Origin: Saccharopolyspora endophytica
Lineage (GTDB): Bacteria; Actinomycetota; Actinomycetes; Mycobacteriales; Pseudonocardiaceae
Reading direction: 5' to 3'
Assembly (NCBI RefSeq): GCF_018070075.1
Contig: NZ_JAGPXE010000001.1
Coordinates: forward strand, 744,001-808,000
Length of the DNA: 64,000 nt
Shown: positions 9,174 to 17,492 of the stretch, one piece after another
How positions within the stretch are numbered: position 1 is the first letter of the stretch
Layout of the letters: the number at the start of each line of letters is the position of its first letter
Made by a program: the position numbers and the translations under genes
Notes under the pieces: generated by a model
The model's database searches: none
What the model was told of the DNA's origin: nothing
The model's input: only the letters and a program-made list of their open reading frames with translations

Positions 9174-10058
9174 ATGTCCGCCCCGTATCCGCAACAGCCG
9201 AACACCGACGGGGGTCGTCGGTCGTACGAGCTGAAAGAAGTCCTCGCGATGGTGGCGGCCGGCGCCGGCGTTGTCGGCTACCTGCTCGGGTTCTTCGACG
9301 ACGGCGTCGGTGCCCTGATGGGCAGCATGGCCGGTTTCGGCCTCGTCGCTTCCGCGGTGCTCGCGGGTCTGCGGTTCCTGCCGAAGACGCCGGACGCGCT
9401 GTTCGCAGCCGTCCCGCTGGCGGCCTACTCCGCGCTGGCGCTGCTGCAGGACGTCATCCGCAACACCGCGTCCGGGCTGGTCTCGGTGCTGATGGTGCTG
9501 GCGCTCGCGCAGCTGGCCGCGGTGCTGGGCGTGCTGCTGATCGAGGGCGGCGTGATCAAGTCCGGTGGCCCGGCGAGCGGCCCCAAGCCCAAGTCGTACG
9601 GGCAGCCGTTCCCGCAGGGACCCGGCCCGCGCGGCCCCGGCCAGGGCGGTCCGGCCGGTCCCGGCGGCGCGCGTCCCGGTCCCGGTGGTCCCTCCGGCCC
9701 CGGTTGGAGCCCGCAGGGGCAGCCTTCCCCCGGCGCCCAGTTCGGCGGCCCGCCGCCGTGGAACCCGGCCAGCGGCGGTCAGCCCGTCCAGCAGCAGCCG
9801 GGGAGCCGGAACCCGTCCTCCGACGGGTTCGCCACGCCCAACCCGGACTCCAGCGGCCCTCAGCCGAACCGGCCCGCGAACCAGTCCGGCCCGATCTCGC
9901 AGCCGGGCCAGCAGCAGGGCGGCCAGGCCGCGCAGCAGTCGCCCGCGCAGTCCGGTCAGCAGCCGCAGTCCCAGCAGTCGAAGTCGGACCAGGACAACGG
10001 CGGTCCCCAGGGCACCCGCCAGATGCCCCACCCGGGCGCCAACCCGCCCACCTTCTGA
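9174..10058 (+). CDS. DUF5336-type membrane protein with Pro/Gln-rich tail (Rv0954-like)
   Basis: 294 residues. Four predicted membrane helices lie between about residues 22 and 120, followed by a long disordered tail rich in Gly, Pro and Gln. Architecture and position (after sucCD, before a PerM-like gene and purNH) match Mycobacterium tuberculosis Rv0954, the 34-kDa antigen family protein reported as part of the mycobacterial division machinery. A structural role in septation or polar growth is inferred from that synteny. The ATG follows GAGGAGTCCGATCAAGTC. Confidence 0.75.
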   Translation: MSAPYPQQPNTDGGRRSYELKEVLAMVAAGAGVVGYLLGFFDDGVGALMGSMAGFGLVASAVLAGLRFLPKTPDALFAAVPLAAYSALALLQDVIRNTASGLVSVLMVLALAQLAAVLGVLLIEGGVIKSGGPASGPKPKSYGQPFPQGPGPRGPGQGGPAGPGGARPGPGGPSGPGWSPQGQPSPGAQFGGPPPWNPASGGQPVQQQPGSRNPSSDGFATPNPDSSGPQPNRPANQSGPISQPGQQQGGQAAQQSPAQSGQQPQSQQSKSDQDNGGPQGTRQMPHPGANPPTF

Positions 10059-10243
10059 GGCACACCCCCGCGCGTCAGCCGTGACGCGCGGCGTCCGCGG
10101 TCCGGACCGTCCACGATCAATGCCGGTTATGTCCGGTCAGTTCGCGCCACGACCGCCCCGGGCCCGCGGCGCGTAGCCCGATGGGCGGAGCCGCTGGCGT
10201 GTTCGGGGCCGTTCGGAGCAGCGGTGGTGCGACATTCGGTCGC

Positions 10244-11641
10244 GTGTCTGCGCTGGATCCGATTCCCCATGCCGTGGCCGCCGGCCATTCCGACCGGAGG
10301 CAGGGTCTGCGCCGGTGGTTGTTCATCGCCGTCGTCGGCGCGGTGCCGCTGATCGGGTTCTTCGCCGTCGCGGCCCTGGTCGCGCTGGTCGTGGGCATCG
10401 CCAGCGGAGCGAGCCTCAACCCGCTGCTGGTCCTGATGGCCGCCATGCCCGGCTGGCTGGTGCTCTACCAGTCGCCGCTGGTGATCTCGGGCGCCCCGCT
10501 CAGCGTGCTGCCGATGTTGCCCACGATCGGCGTGGTGCTGCTGGTGGCCGCGGCGTCGGCGTTCGTCGCCCGCCGCTGCCGGCTGCGCCGTCCCGACCAG
10601 GCGTGGCCGGTGATCGCGACGATGGCGCTGGTGCACGCGTTCGTCGGCGCGCTGTTCGCGCTGCTGCTGACCGATCCGTTCAGCGCGATCCCGGTCGAGG
10701 CGTTCCTGAGCTGCGGACTGACCGCCGCGATCGCGGCGACCGCCGGGGTCGCCAACCGGTGCGGCCTGTTCTACCTGCTGTGGGAGCGCACCGACGCCTA
10801 CGTGTGGACGGGTCTGCGGATCGGGTTGCTGACCATCGCCACCGTGATCGCCGTCGGCGCGGGCGTGCTGCTGGTCGCGATCGTGCTCTCCGCGCCGGAG
10901 ATGGTCACCTCGATGTCGCGGATGGGCGGTGCGGGCGACGCCATCGGTGCCACGGTGTTCTCGCTGCTGTACCTGCCGAACGCGGTGCTGGCCGGCTGGT
11001 CCTTCGCCGCGGGCAGCGGGTTCTCCCTCGGTTCCCAGGTCGTCCAGCCGATGCAGCACACGCCGGGGCCGCTGCCGGACCTGCCGCTGCTGGCGGTGCT
11101 GCCGAACGACGGCCCGGCCGTGTGGTGGTCGGCGGTGCTGCTGCTCCCGCTGCTGGTGGGAATGGTGATGGGACTGGTCGCCAGGCGCGTTCCCGGTCCG
11201 CTCGTCCGCCGCGCGGTGGTCGTGCTGGTCGCGGCCGGGGTGGCGGCGCTGGCGGTGCTGGTGCTGGCGGCGGTCGCCGGGGGCCGGCTCGGCAACGGCC
11301 CGATCGGAGCGGTGTCGTTCCACCCGGTCGGCCTCGCGCTGGCGACCTCGTGCTGGCTGGCGATCCCGGCGCTGGTGATGACCTGGCTGGGCGGCGTGGA
11401 GGAGGCCGACGACCCGGCGCTGAGCGCCTTCGCCACCGACGAGTTCGACGAGGACATCGATCCAGAGCCGGCCGAGGACGCCGAGCCCGACGAGGACTTC
11501 GACTACACCGACCTCGACGACCTGATCGCCGAAATCCCGGCCGCCCGGGCGGAATCCGACGCCGAGGAAGGCGAGGTCACCGCCGAGGAGTTCGACGCCG
11601 AGCCGGACGAGGAGGAGCCCGCACCGCGCGACCGGCGGTGA
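10244..11641 (+). CDS. PerM-like (DUF6350) polytopic membrane protein
   Basis: 465 residues with about ten hydrophobic helices, ending in a very acidic tail of about 75 residues (DEDIDPEPAEDAEPDEDFDY and onward). The position between the Rv0954-like gene and purN equals that of M. tuberculosis Rv0955/PerM, a membrane protein linked to FtsB stability during division. The function here is inferred from family and synteny. The start is uncertain: I chose the GTG at 10244, but the frame is open from an ATG at 10181. Confidence 0.72.
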   Translation: MSALDPIPHAVAAGHSDRRQGLRRWLFIAVVGAVPLIGFFAVAALVALVVGIASGASLNPLLVLMAAMPGWLVLYQSPLVISGAPLSVLPMLPTIGVVLLVAAASAFVARRCRLRRPDQAWPVIATMALVHAFVGALFALLLTDPFSAIPVEAFLSCGLTAAIAATAGVANRCGLFYLLWERTDAYVWTGLRIGLLTIATVIAVGAGVLLVAIVLSAPEMVTSMSRMGGAGDAIGATVFSLLYLPNAVLAGWSFAAGSGFSLGSQVVQPMQHTPGPLPDLPLLAVLPNDGPAVWWSAVLLLPLLVGMVMGLVARRVPGPLVRRAVVVLVAAGVAALAVLVLAAVAGGRLGNGPIGAVSFHPVGLALATSCWLAIPALVMTWLGGVEEADDPALSAFATDEFDEDIDPEPAEDAEPDEDFDYTDLDDLIAEIPAARAESDAEEGEVTAEEFDAEPDEEEPAPRDRR

Positions 11642-11812
11642 GCGCTGCGCCACTCGCCCGGGCCCTGCCGGAGCCGACCCCGCAACCAGGTCTTACGCTG
11701 CGGGGGAGATCGTGCCGAGGCATGTCAGGAGCGAACGCTGAACCCGAGTACGCCCGACCAGCCGAGCACCGCCGCGCACCCGAACCGGATCACGACAGCC
11801 GCCCCGGCGCGG

Positions 11813-12406
11813 GTGGTCGTGCTCGTCTCCGGTTCCGGCACCCTGCTGCAGGCCCTGCTCGACGCCACCAGCGAACCCGACTACCCGGTCCAGGTGGTCG
11901 CGGTGGGCGCCGATCGCGACGGCATCGAGGGGCTGGCCCGCGCCGAGCGCGCCGGCATCCCCACGTTCGTCCGCAAGGTCGGTGACCACGCCTCCCGCGA
12001 GGAGTGGGACCGCGCGCTGACCGAGGCTTGCGCCGAGCACGAGCCGGATCTGGTGGTCTCCGCCGGGTTCATGAAGCTCGTCGGCGCCGACTTCCTGGCC
12101 CGCTTCGACGGCCGATACCTCAACAGCCACCCAGCGCTGCTTCCCTCGTTCCCCGGCATGCACGGGGTGCGGGATGCGCTGGAGTATGGAGTCCGCGTCA
12201 CCGGTTGCACCCTGTTCGTGGTGGACGCCGGTGTGGACACCGGGCCGATCCTGGCCCAGGAAGCCGTCGAGGTGCTGCCCGATGACGACGAGGCGAGCCT
12301 CCACGAGCGGATCAAGGCCGTCGAGCGGCGGCTGCTGGTCGGCACCCTTCAAAAGCTGGCGTTGCACGGGTGGACCGTGCAGGGACGGAAGGTGAGTATC
12401 CCGTGA
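11813..12406 (+). CDS. purN: Phosphoribosylglycinamide formyltransferase
   Basis: Transfers formyl from 10-formyl-THF to GAR in purine synthesis. The visible signatures are [10 protein letters not shown], the [16 protein letters not shown] active-site loop and [10 protein letters not shown] with the catalytic aspartate. The first GTG (11813) would begin inside the first beta strand (VVVLVSG), one or two residues later than usual. No ATG, GTG or TTG exists further upstream in frame. However, a CTG at 11738 has AGGAG placed 6 nt before it, giving 25 extra residues, and may be the true start. It overlaps purH by 4 bp (GTGA). Confidence 0.93.
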   Translation: MVVLVSGSGTLLQALLDATSEPDYPVQVVAVGADRDGIEGLARAERAGIPTFVRKVGDHASREEWDRALTEACAEHEPDLVVSAGFMKLVGADFLARFDGRYLNSHPALLPSFPGMHGVRDALEYGVRVTGCTLFVVDAGVDTGPILAQEAVEVLPDDDEASLHERIKAVERRLLVGTLQKLALHGWTVQGRKVSIP

Positions 12407-13968
12407 CCGCGAACTCCCAGGAGCGGCGCCCGATTCGTCGCGCGCTGATCGGCGTGTCCGACAAGTCCGGCCTGCTGGAGCTGGCCACCGGGCTGCACGC
12501 CGCCGGGGTGGAGATCGTTTCCACCGGTGGCACGGCGCGCGCGATCGCCGATGCCGGCGTGCCGGTCACGCCCGTCGAGGAGCTCACCGGGTTCCCGGAG
12601 GCGCTGGACGGCCGGGTCAAGACGCTGCACCCGCGGGTGCACGCCGGCCTGCTCGCCGACCTGCGCCGCGAGCAGCACGCCAAGCAGCTCGCGGACCTCG
12701 ACATCGCCCCGTTCGACCTGCTGGTGGTCAACCTCTACCCGTTCGTGCAGACGGTGGCCTCGGGCGCCGCGCAGGACGAGGTGATCGAGCAGATCGACAT
12801 CGGCGGTCCGGCGATGGTGCGCGCGTCGGCGAAGAACCACGCCAACGTGGCCGTCGTGGTCGACCCGAGCCGCTACGAGTGGGTCCTCGAAGAGGTCCGC
12901 GAGGGCGGCTTCACCATGACCGACCGGGTCGAGCTGGCCGCCGAGGCGTTCCGGCACACCGCGTCCTACGACGTGGCGGTGGCGTCCTGGATGAGCAGGG
13001 TTCCCACCGGTGACGACGCCGCGTTCCAGGGCTGGATCGGCGAGACCTGGCAGCGCCGCTCCGCGCTGCGCTACGGCGAGAACCCGCACCAGCCGGCCGC
13101 GCTGTACGTCTCGGGCGGGCAGGCCACCGGCCTGGCCGCCGCGGCGCAGCTGCACGGCAAGGAGATGTCCTACAACAACTACGTCGACGCCGACGCCGCG
13201 TGGCGTTCCGCGCACGACCACGACCAGCCGTGCGTGGCGATCATCAAGCACGCCAACCCGTGCGGCATCGCGGTCGGCGAGGACATCGCCGCCGCGCACC
13301 GCAAGGCGCACGAGTGCGACCCGGTGAGCGCCTTCGGCGGCGTGATCGCCACCAACCGCGAGGTGACGGTGGCGATGGCCGAGCAGGTCGCGGAGATCTT
13401 CACCGAGGTCGTGGTGGCCCCCGGCTACGCCGAGGGTGCGGTGGACGTGCTGAACAAGAAGAAGAACATCCGCCTGCTGACCGCTCAGCCGCCGCAGAGC
13501 GGCCGGGTCGAGATGCGCGCGATCTCCGGCGGCATGCTGGTGCAGGGTTCGGACGCGATCGACGCCGAGGGCGACGACCCGGCGAACTGGACGCTGGCGA
13601 CCGGTTCCCCGGTGGACGAGGCGACGCTGGCGGACCTGAAGTTCGCCTGGCGGGCCTGCCGCGCGGTGAAGTCCAACGCGATCCTGCTGGCCGACGGCGG
13701 CGCGACCGTGGGCGTGGGCATGGGCCAGGTGAACCGGGTCGACTCGGCGCGCCTGGCGGTCTCCCGCGCCGGTGACCGGGCCAAGGGCTCGGTCGCCGCC
13801 TCGGACGCGTTCTTCCCGTTCCCGGACGGCCTGCAGGTCCTGCTGGACGCGGGCGTGCGCGCCGTGGTCCAGCCGGGCGGTTCGGTTCGGGACGGCGAGG
13901 TCATCGCCGCCGCCGAGGCCGCGGGCGTTCCGGTGTACCTGACGGGCACGCGCCACTTCGCCCACTGA
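12403..13968 (+). CDS. purH: Bifunctional AICAR formyltransferase / IMP cyclohydrolase
   Basis: 521 residues. The N-terminal IMP cyclohydrolase (about 1-200) begins [13 protein letters not shown] and carries [16 protein letters not shown]. The C-terminal AICAR transformylase carries the Lys-His catalytic motif in [13 protein letters not shown] and the KYGENPHQ-like [13 protein letters not shown]. The GTG start overlaps the purN stop (GTGA), so the two are translationally coupled and catalyse the GAR formylation and final IMP-forming steps. A hairpin terminator follows. Confidence 0.96.
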   Translation: MTANSQERRPIRRALIGVSDKSGLLELATGLHAAGVEIVSTGGTARAIADAGVPVTPVEELTGFPEALDGRVKTLHPRVHAGLLADLRREQHAKQLADLDIAPFDLLVVNLYPFVQTVASGAAQDEVIEQIDIGGPAMVRASAKNHANVAVVVDPSRYEWVLEEVREGGFTMTDRVELAAEAFRHTASYDVAVASWMSRVPTGDDAAFQGWIGETWQRRSALRYGENPHQPAALYVSGGQATGLAAAAQLHGKEMSYNNYVDADAAWRSAHDHDQPCVAIIKHANPCGIAVGEDIAAAHRKAHECDPVSAFGGVIATNREVTVAMAEQVAEIFTEVVVAPGYAEGAVDVLNKKKNIRLLTAQPPQSGRVEMRAISGGMLVQGSDAIDAEGDDPANWTLATGSPVDEATLADLKFAWRACRAVKSNAILLADGGATVGVGMGQVNRVDSARLAVSRAGDRAKGSVAASDAFFPFPDGLQVLLDAGVRAVVQPGGSVRDGEVIAAAEAAGVPVYLTGTRHFAH

Positions 13969-13979
13969 CGACGATCCCC

Positions 13980-14018
13980 CGACGAGCCCCGGCCCCCAGG
14001 TCCGGGGCTCGTCGCGTT
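13980..14018 (+). terminator. purNH operon terminator
   Basis: GACGAGCCCCGG pairs with CCGGGGCTCGTC around a short loop, 12 bp after the purH stop. It may also serve the convergent gene. Confidence 0.8.
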
Positions 14019-14034
14019 CTCGCGGTGCCCGGGC

Positions 14035-14814
14035 CTACGTGGGGCTGTGCGAATTCGCAGCGGTGAGCAGGTCGTTCACGAGGGCGGCAAAGGCCGGGGC
14101 GACGACTGGATCGCCCTGCGACGCAGTGGCAGCGAGCTGCGCGAGCAGCCCTTGCGGAGTCGCCCCGTGGTCGTGGAAGAGGCTGAGCGCCTGGTCGGTC
14201 GCGGAGGCGGCGTGGTCGTCTTCCCGGTGCTTCGCGAATCCGCGCACGAGGTCGGGGACCTCAACGGCTTGGAGCACCCGGAACACGTCCAGGGCAACTT
14301 TCTCCTTGAGGCGATCAGGTTGCCGGCCCGCTTGCCCCAGCCGCTCCCCGATCTTGATGGCCTTCGCCGTCAGCAGCGCTGCCGGGCCGGCCACTCGGAG
14401 ATCGCACGTCCTGGTCTCACCGGGTTCGAGTCCGGCGATGGTGACGATCTCGTTGTCGAGCAAGGCGGGTTCGAGGCCAGGAGCGATCCGGGCGGTCAAC
14501 TTCTCGTGCGGGGCGATCCGCGCTGCCCGCGCCGAGGCTTTGGTCGTGCCCGCCTGGTTCGGCACCACCATCAGATCGACGGAAACGTCGTTCATCGCCA
14601 ACCAATGCCCAGGGTTCGGACCGGGATTGAACCCGGCGGCCCGCATCAGCCCGCCGATCTCCGGGGCGTCAGCGAGTTCGTGGGTGTTGACGGCCAGATC
14701 CGCGTCCGTGGAGAAACGATGCACTTGCAAGCTGTTCGGTCCGGCGGGGTACTGCAACAGGATCAAGGGTATCGATGACCAGCGCGAACACTGAATCTTC
14801 GAACGAATGTTCAC
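14035..14814 (-). pseudogene. Nucleotidyltransferase-like gene, N-terminally degraded
   Basis: The middle resembles MNT/AbiEii-type nucleotidyltransferases: HRFSTDADLAVNT provides the metal-binding aspartates and VSVDLMVVP the third acidic strand. A helical C-terminal half follows. The usual GG/GS helix that precedes the STDxD motif is absent; instead the first 25-30 residues are unrelated low-quality sequence beginning at a GTG inside a LexA-like box. I therefore read it as a truncated or decayed gene. If it were functional it would transfer a nucleotide to a target or antitoxin-like partner, but no partner gene is adjacent. Confidence 0.45.
14799..14814. promoter_or_regulatory. Imperfect LexA (SOS) box
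   Basis: TCGAACgaatGTTCAC matches the actinobacterial SOS box TCGAAC-N4-GTTCGA with a perfect left half and 4 of 6 in the right half. It overlaps the apparent start of the degraded nucleotidyltransferase frame. Confidence 0.5.
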
Positions 14815-14832
14815 CCGATCCGGCCACGGTCC

Positions 14833-14886
14833 TTGACGAGGGGTGGGGGCTGGGGGTTAACTACAGCTATTCGAACTGAGGTTCGA
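14833..14886 (+). promoter_or_regulatory. SOS promoter of imuA'-imuB with perfect LexA box
   Basis: The sequence TCGAACtgagGTTCGA at 14871-14886 is a perfect LexA box. A possible -35 (TTGACG, 14833-14838) and -10 (TAACTA, 14858-14863) lie just upstream, so bound LexA would block transcription start. The imuA' start is about 170 bp downstream. Confidence 0.8.
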
Positions 14887-15056
14887 GATCGGAAACGGCC
14901 GGTGTCGGGGTCGGCCGCTCCGATGGAGTTCGGCGCTGTGATCCGGGTGCAGGCGCAGTGCTGACTCCACCGCTGCCTTCCCCGCAGCGGCTGTGTTCGT
15001 GGGTGCCCGCGCCGGGGTCGGGCACCCACCGCGGTCACGTATGTGGGGAGGCGGCG

Positions 15057-15764
15057 ATGTCCGCGACGGTGTCTTCGGCGGCGTTGAGCGCGCCCACGGC
15101 TGACGGGGTGTCCGTGGGTGTGCCGCGCGTCGAGGCGGGCGGTGTCCCGGGTGCGGGCCGGGTGCTGCCGACGCGGGCGGAACTCGCCGCCGTGCTGCCA
15201 TGGCCAGGTTTGCGCCGTGGCAGCACGGTGGCGGTGCACGGATCGGTGTCGCTGCTCTTCGCGCTGCTGTCCGAGGCGACGGCGAACGGTTCTTGGGCGA
15301 CCGTGGTGGGCCTGCCCGGGATCAACCTGGTCGCCGCCGCTGAGGCCGGGGTCGCGTTGGAGCGGCTCGCGGTGGTGCCGCGGCCGGGCTCCGACCCGGC
15401 GGGCGTGATCGCCGCGCTGCTGGACGGTGTCGACCTGGTCGTGGTCGGCGGAACCGGGCAGGTGCTCGACGCCGATGCCCGCAGGCTCTCCGCGCGGGCC
15501 CGCAACCGCGGCTCGGTGCTGCTGCCGTTCGGTCGCTGGCCGGGTGCGGAGGTGCAGCTGCGCTGCTCCGGCGCACGCTGGCGCGGACTGGGGCATGGCC
15601 ACGGTCACCTGCGGGAACGCGATGTCACGGTGAGCGCGGAAGGGCGTGGCGCGGCGTCGAAACCGCGTTCCTGCCGGTTGCTGCTGCCGTCTCGCGACGG
15701 CTCGCTCGCCGGGGTCGAAGAACGTCCCGCCGCGCGGGCGCACCTGCGCGCGGTGGCCGGGTGA
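15057..15764 (+). CDS. imuA': ImuA' (RecA-like mutasome subunit)
   Basis: 235 residues. It has the weak RecA/SulA-like core typical of actinobacterial ImuA': a strand-turn region around STVAVHGSVSLLFALLSEA in the P-loop position but without a canonical Walker A lysine, then WATVVGLPGINLVAAAEAG and DLVVVGGTGQVLDADARRL. Together with ImuB and DnaE2 it performs damage-induced mutagenic translesion synthesis. The ATG at 15057 follows GGGGAGGCGGCG. The stop overlaps the imuB start (GTGA), and the operon lies under the LexA box at 14871. Confidence 0.8.
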   Translation: MSATVSSAALSAPTADGVSVGVPRVEAGGVPGAGRVLPTRAELAAVLPWPGLRRGSTVAVHGSVSLLFALLSEATANGSWATVVGLPGINLVAAAEAGVALERLAVVPRPGSDPAGVIAALLDGVDLVVVGGTGQVLDADARRLSARARNRGSVLLPFGRWPGAEVQLRCSGARWRGLGHGHGHLRERDVTVSAEGRGAASKPRSCRLLLPSRDGSLAGVEERPAARAHLRAVAG

Positions 15765-17416
15765 GCGACGTGCCCGCCCGCAGAATCGTCGTGTGGTGCC
15801 CGGACTGGCCGGTGGTGGCCGCTTCGCGCGCCGCCGAACTCGAATCACTCGTCCCCGCAGCGGTTTTCGTCGCGAACCGGGTCGTCGCCTGCTCGGCGAC
15901 CGCCCGGGACAGCGGCGTGCGCAGGGGGATGCGCCGCCGCGAGGCGCAGGGTCGCTGCCCGGAACTCGTGGTCTGCGAACACGACCCGGCGCGAGACGTG
16001 CGGTTCTTCGAGCCGGTCGTGATCGCCGTCGAGGAGCTGGTGCCCGGCGTCGAGGTCGTCCGGCCCGGGCTGGTCGCCGTTCCCGCCCGAGGTCCCGCCC
16101 GCTACTTCGGCGGCGAGGAGGTCGCGGCGGAGAAGCTCGTCGACGAGATCGACGCGCAGACCGGTGTCGAGTGCCGGATCGGTGTCGCCGACGGGCTGTT
16201 CGCCGCGATCCTCGCCGCCCGCCACGCGCGGCACGTCGAACCCGGTGGCAGCCGGGAGTTCCTCGCGCCGCTGCCGATCGAGGAGATCGAGCAGCTCGCC
16301 GACCGCCTCGGGCAGAAGCAGGCGGCGGCGCAGCCGGAACTCGTGGACCTGTTGCGCCGACTGGGGATCGGCACCCTCGGCGAGTTCGCGGCGCTCGGGT
16401 CCTCGGACGTGGCGACCCGGTTCGGCCCTGCCGCCGTGCTGGCCCACCGGGCGGCGGGAGGGCAGGAGGAGCGCCCGGTCAAGCGGCGGCGGCCACCGCC
16501 CGAGCTGGTCGTCACCGAGGAGCTCGACCCACCGGTGGACCGGGTCGATCGGGCCGCGTTCGTGGCCAAGGTGCTCGCCGACGAGCTGCACGCCAAGCTG
16601 GGCGATCTCGGCCTCGCCTGCACTCGGCTGGGCATCTCGGCGCGCACCGGCAACGGCGAGGAGCTGCACCGGGTCTGGCGCTGCGCGGAACCGCTGACGC
16701 CGGCGGCCACCGCCGACCGGGTCCGCTGGCAGCTCGACGGCTGGCTCAACGGACGCAGCCGCAAGGGCAAGCCCACCGCCGGGCTCGACGAGCTGAGCCT
16801 GCGCCCCGAAGAGGTGGTCGGCGCGGGAGGGCTGCAGCTGGACCTGCTCAGCGCGGCCACCGGCGAAGCCGCGGCCAGAGCGGGCCGGGCCTTCGCGCGG
16901 GTGCAGGGCATGCTCGGCCCGGAGGCCGTGCTGACCGGTGTTCTCGGCGGCGGCCGGGACCCGCGCGACCAGGTGCGATTCGTGCCGTGGGGCGATGAGC
17001 GGCGCGCCGCGCTGCCCGTCGAACCGCCGTGGCCGGGCCGGATCCCGGCTCCGTCGCCGACGGTGGTGCCGGGCGATCCGTGGCCGGCCCGGGTGCTCGA
17101 CGCCTCGGGCGAACCGGTGTGGATCACCGGTCGGTCGGGGCTGTCCGCCGCGCCGCAGACGGTCGAGGTCGGTGGCGGCAGGTCTCGCGCGGTGGCGGGC
17201 TGGGCCGGGCCGTGGCCGGTGACCGAGCGGTGGTGGGTGGACCTGCTGGCCGGTGGCTCCGGCCAGACCGCGCCGGATTCGCAGGTCCCGCCGCGCGCGC
17301 TGGTCCGGCTCCAGGTCGTGCTGGTCCCGGAGTCCTCGGACGGGGAATCCGACGAGGTGGCGCTGCTCCTGGTGCACGAGCGCGGGGACTGGTGGGTCCA
17401 GGGCGCCTACCGCTGA
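15761..17416 (+). CDS. imuB: ImuB, catalytically inactive Y-family polymerase homologue
   Basis: 551 residues. The Y-family fold is visible (IVVWCPDWPVVAAS, then the finger and palm segments VVACSATARDSGVRRGM and FFEPVVIAVEELVPGVEV), but the metal-binding acidic residues of active polymerases are replaced at CPDWP. This is typical of ImuB, which acts as an adaptor between the beta clamp, ImuA' and DnaE2. The long C-terminal region ends with WWVDLLAGG and ERGDWWVQGAYR. It is translationally coupled to imuA', and dnaE2 follows 76 bp later under its own SOS boxes. Confidence 0.9.
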   Translation: MSDVPARRIVVWCPDWPVVAASRAAELESLVPAAVFVANRVVACSATARDSGVRRGMRRREAQGRCPELVVCEHDPARDVRFFEPVVIAVEELVPGVEVVRPGLVAVPARGPARYFGGEEVAAEKLVDEIDAQTGVECRIGVADGLFAAILAARHARHVEPGGSREFLAPLPIEEIEQLADRLGQKQAAAQPELVDLLRRLGIGTLGEFAALGSSDVATRFGPAAVLAHRAAGGQEERPVKRRRPPPELVVTEELDPPVDRVDRAAFVAKVLADELHAKLGDLGLACTRLGISARTGNGEELHRVWRCAEPLTPAATADRVRWQLDGWLNGRSRKGKPTAGLDELSLRPEEVVGAGGLQLDLLSAATGEAAARAGRAFARVQGMLGPEAVLTGVLGGGRDPRDQVRFVPWGDERRAALPVEPPWPGRIPAPSPTVVPGDPWPARVLDASGEPVWITGRSGLSAAPQTVEVGGGRSRAVAGWAGPWPVTERWWVDLLAGGSGQTAPDSQVPPRALVRLQVVLVPESSDGESDEVALLLVHERGDWWVQGAYR

Positions 17417-17420
17417 GCCG

Positions 17421-17485
17421 ACGAACACTCGTTCGAGTGGAAGCCCGGCTGTTCGGTAGCACCGATCGTTCGAACAGGAGTTCAC
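17421..17485 (+). promoter_or_regulatory. Two LexA boxes upstream of dnaE2
   Basis: Box 1 (17421-17436) reads ACGAACactcGTTCGA, 11 of 12 consensus positions. Box 2 (17470-17485) reads TCGAACaggaGTTCAC, with a perfect left half, and ends 7 bp before the dnaE2 ATG. Together they suggest tight, independent SOS control of dnaE2. Confidence 0.75.
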
Positions 17486-17492
17486 TAGGTTC

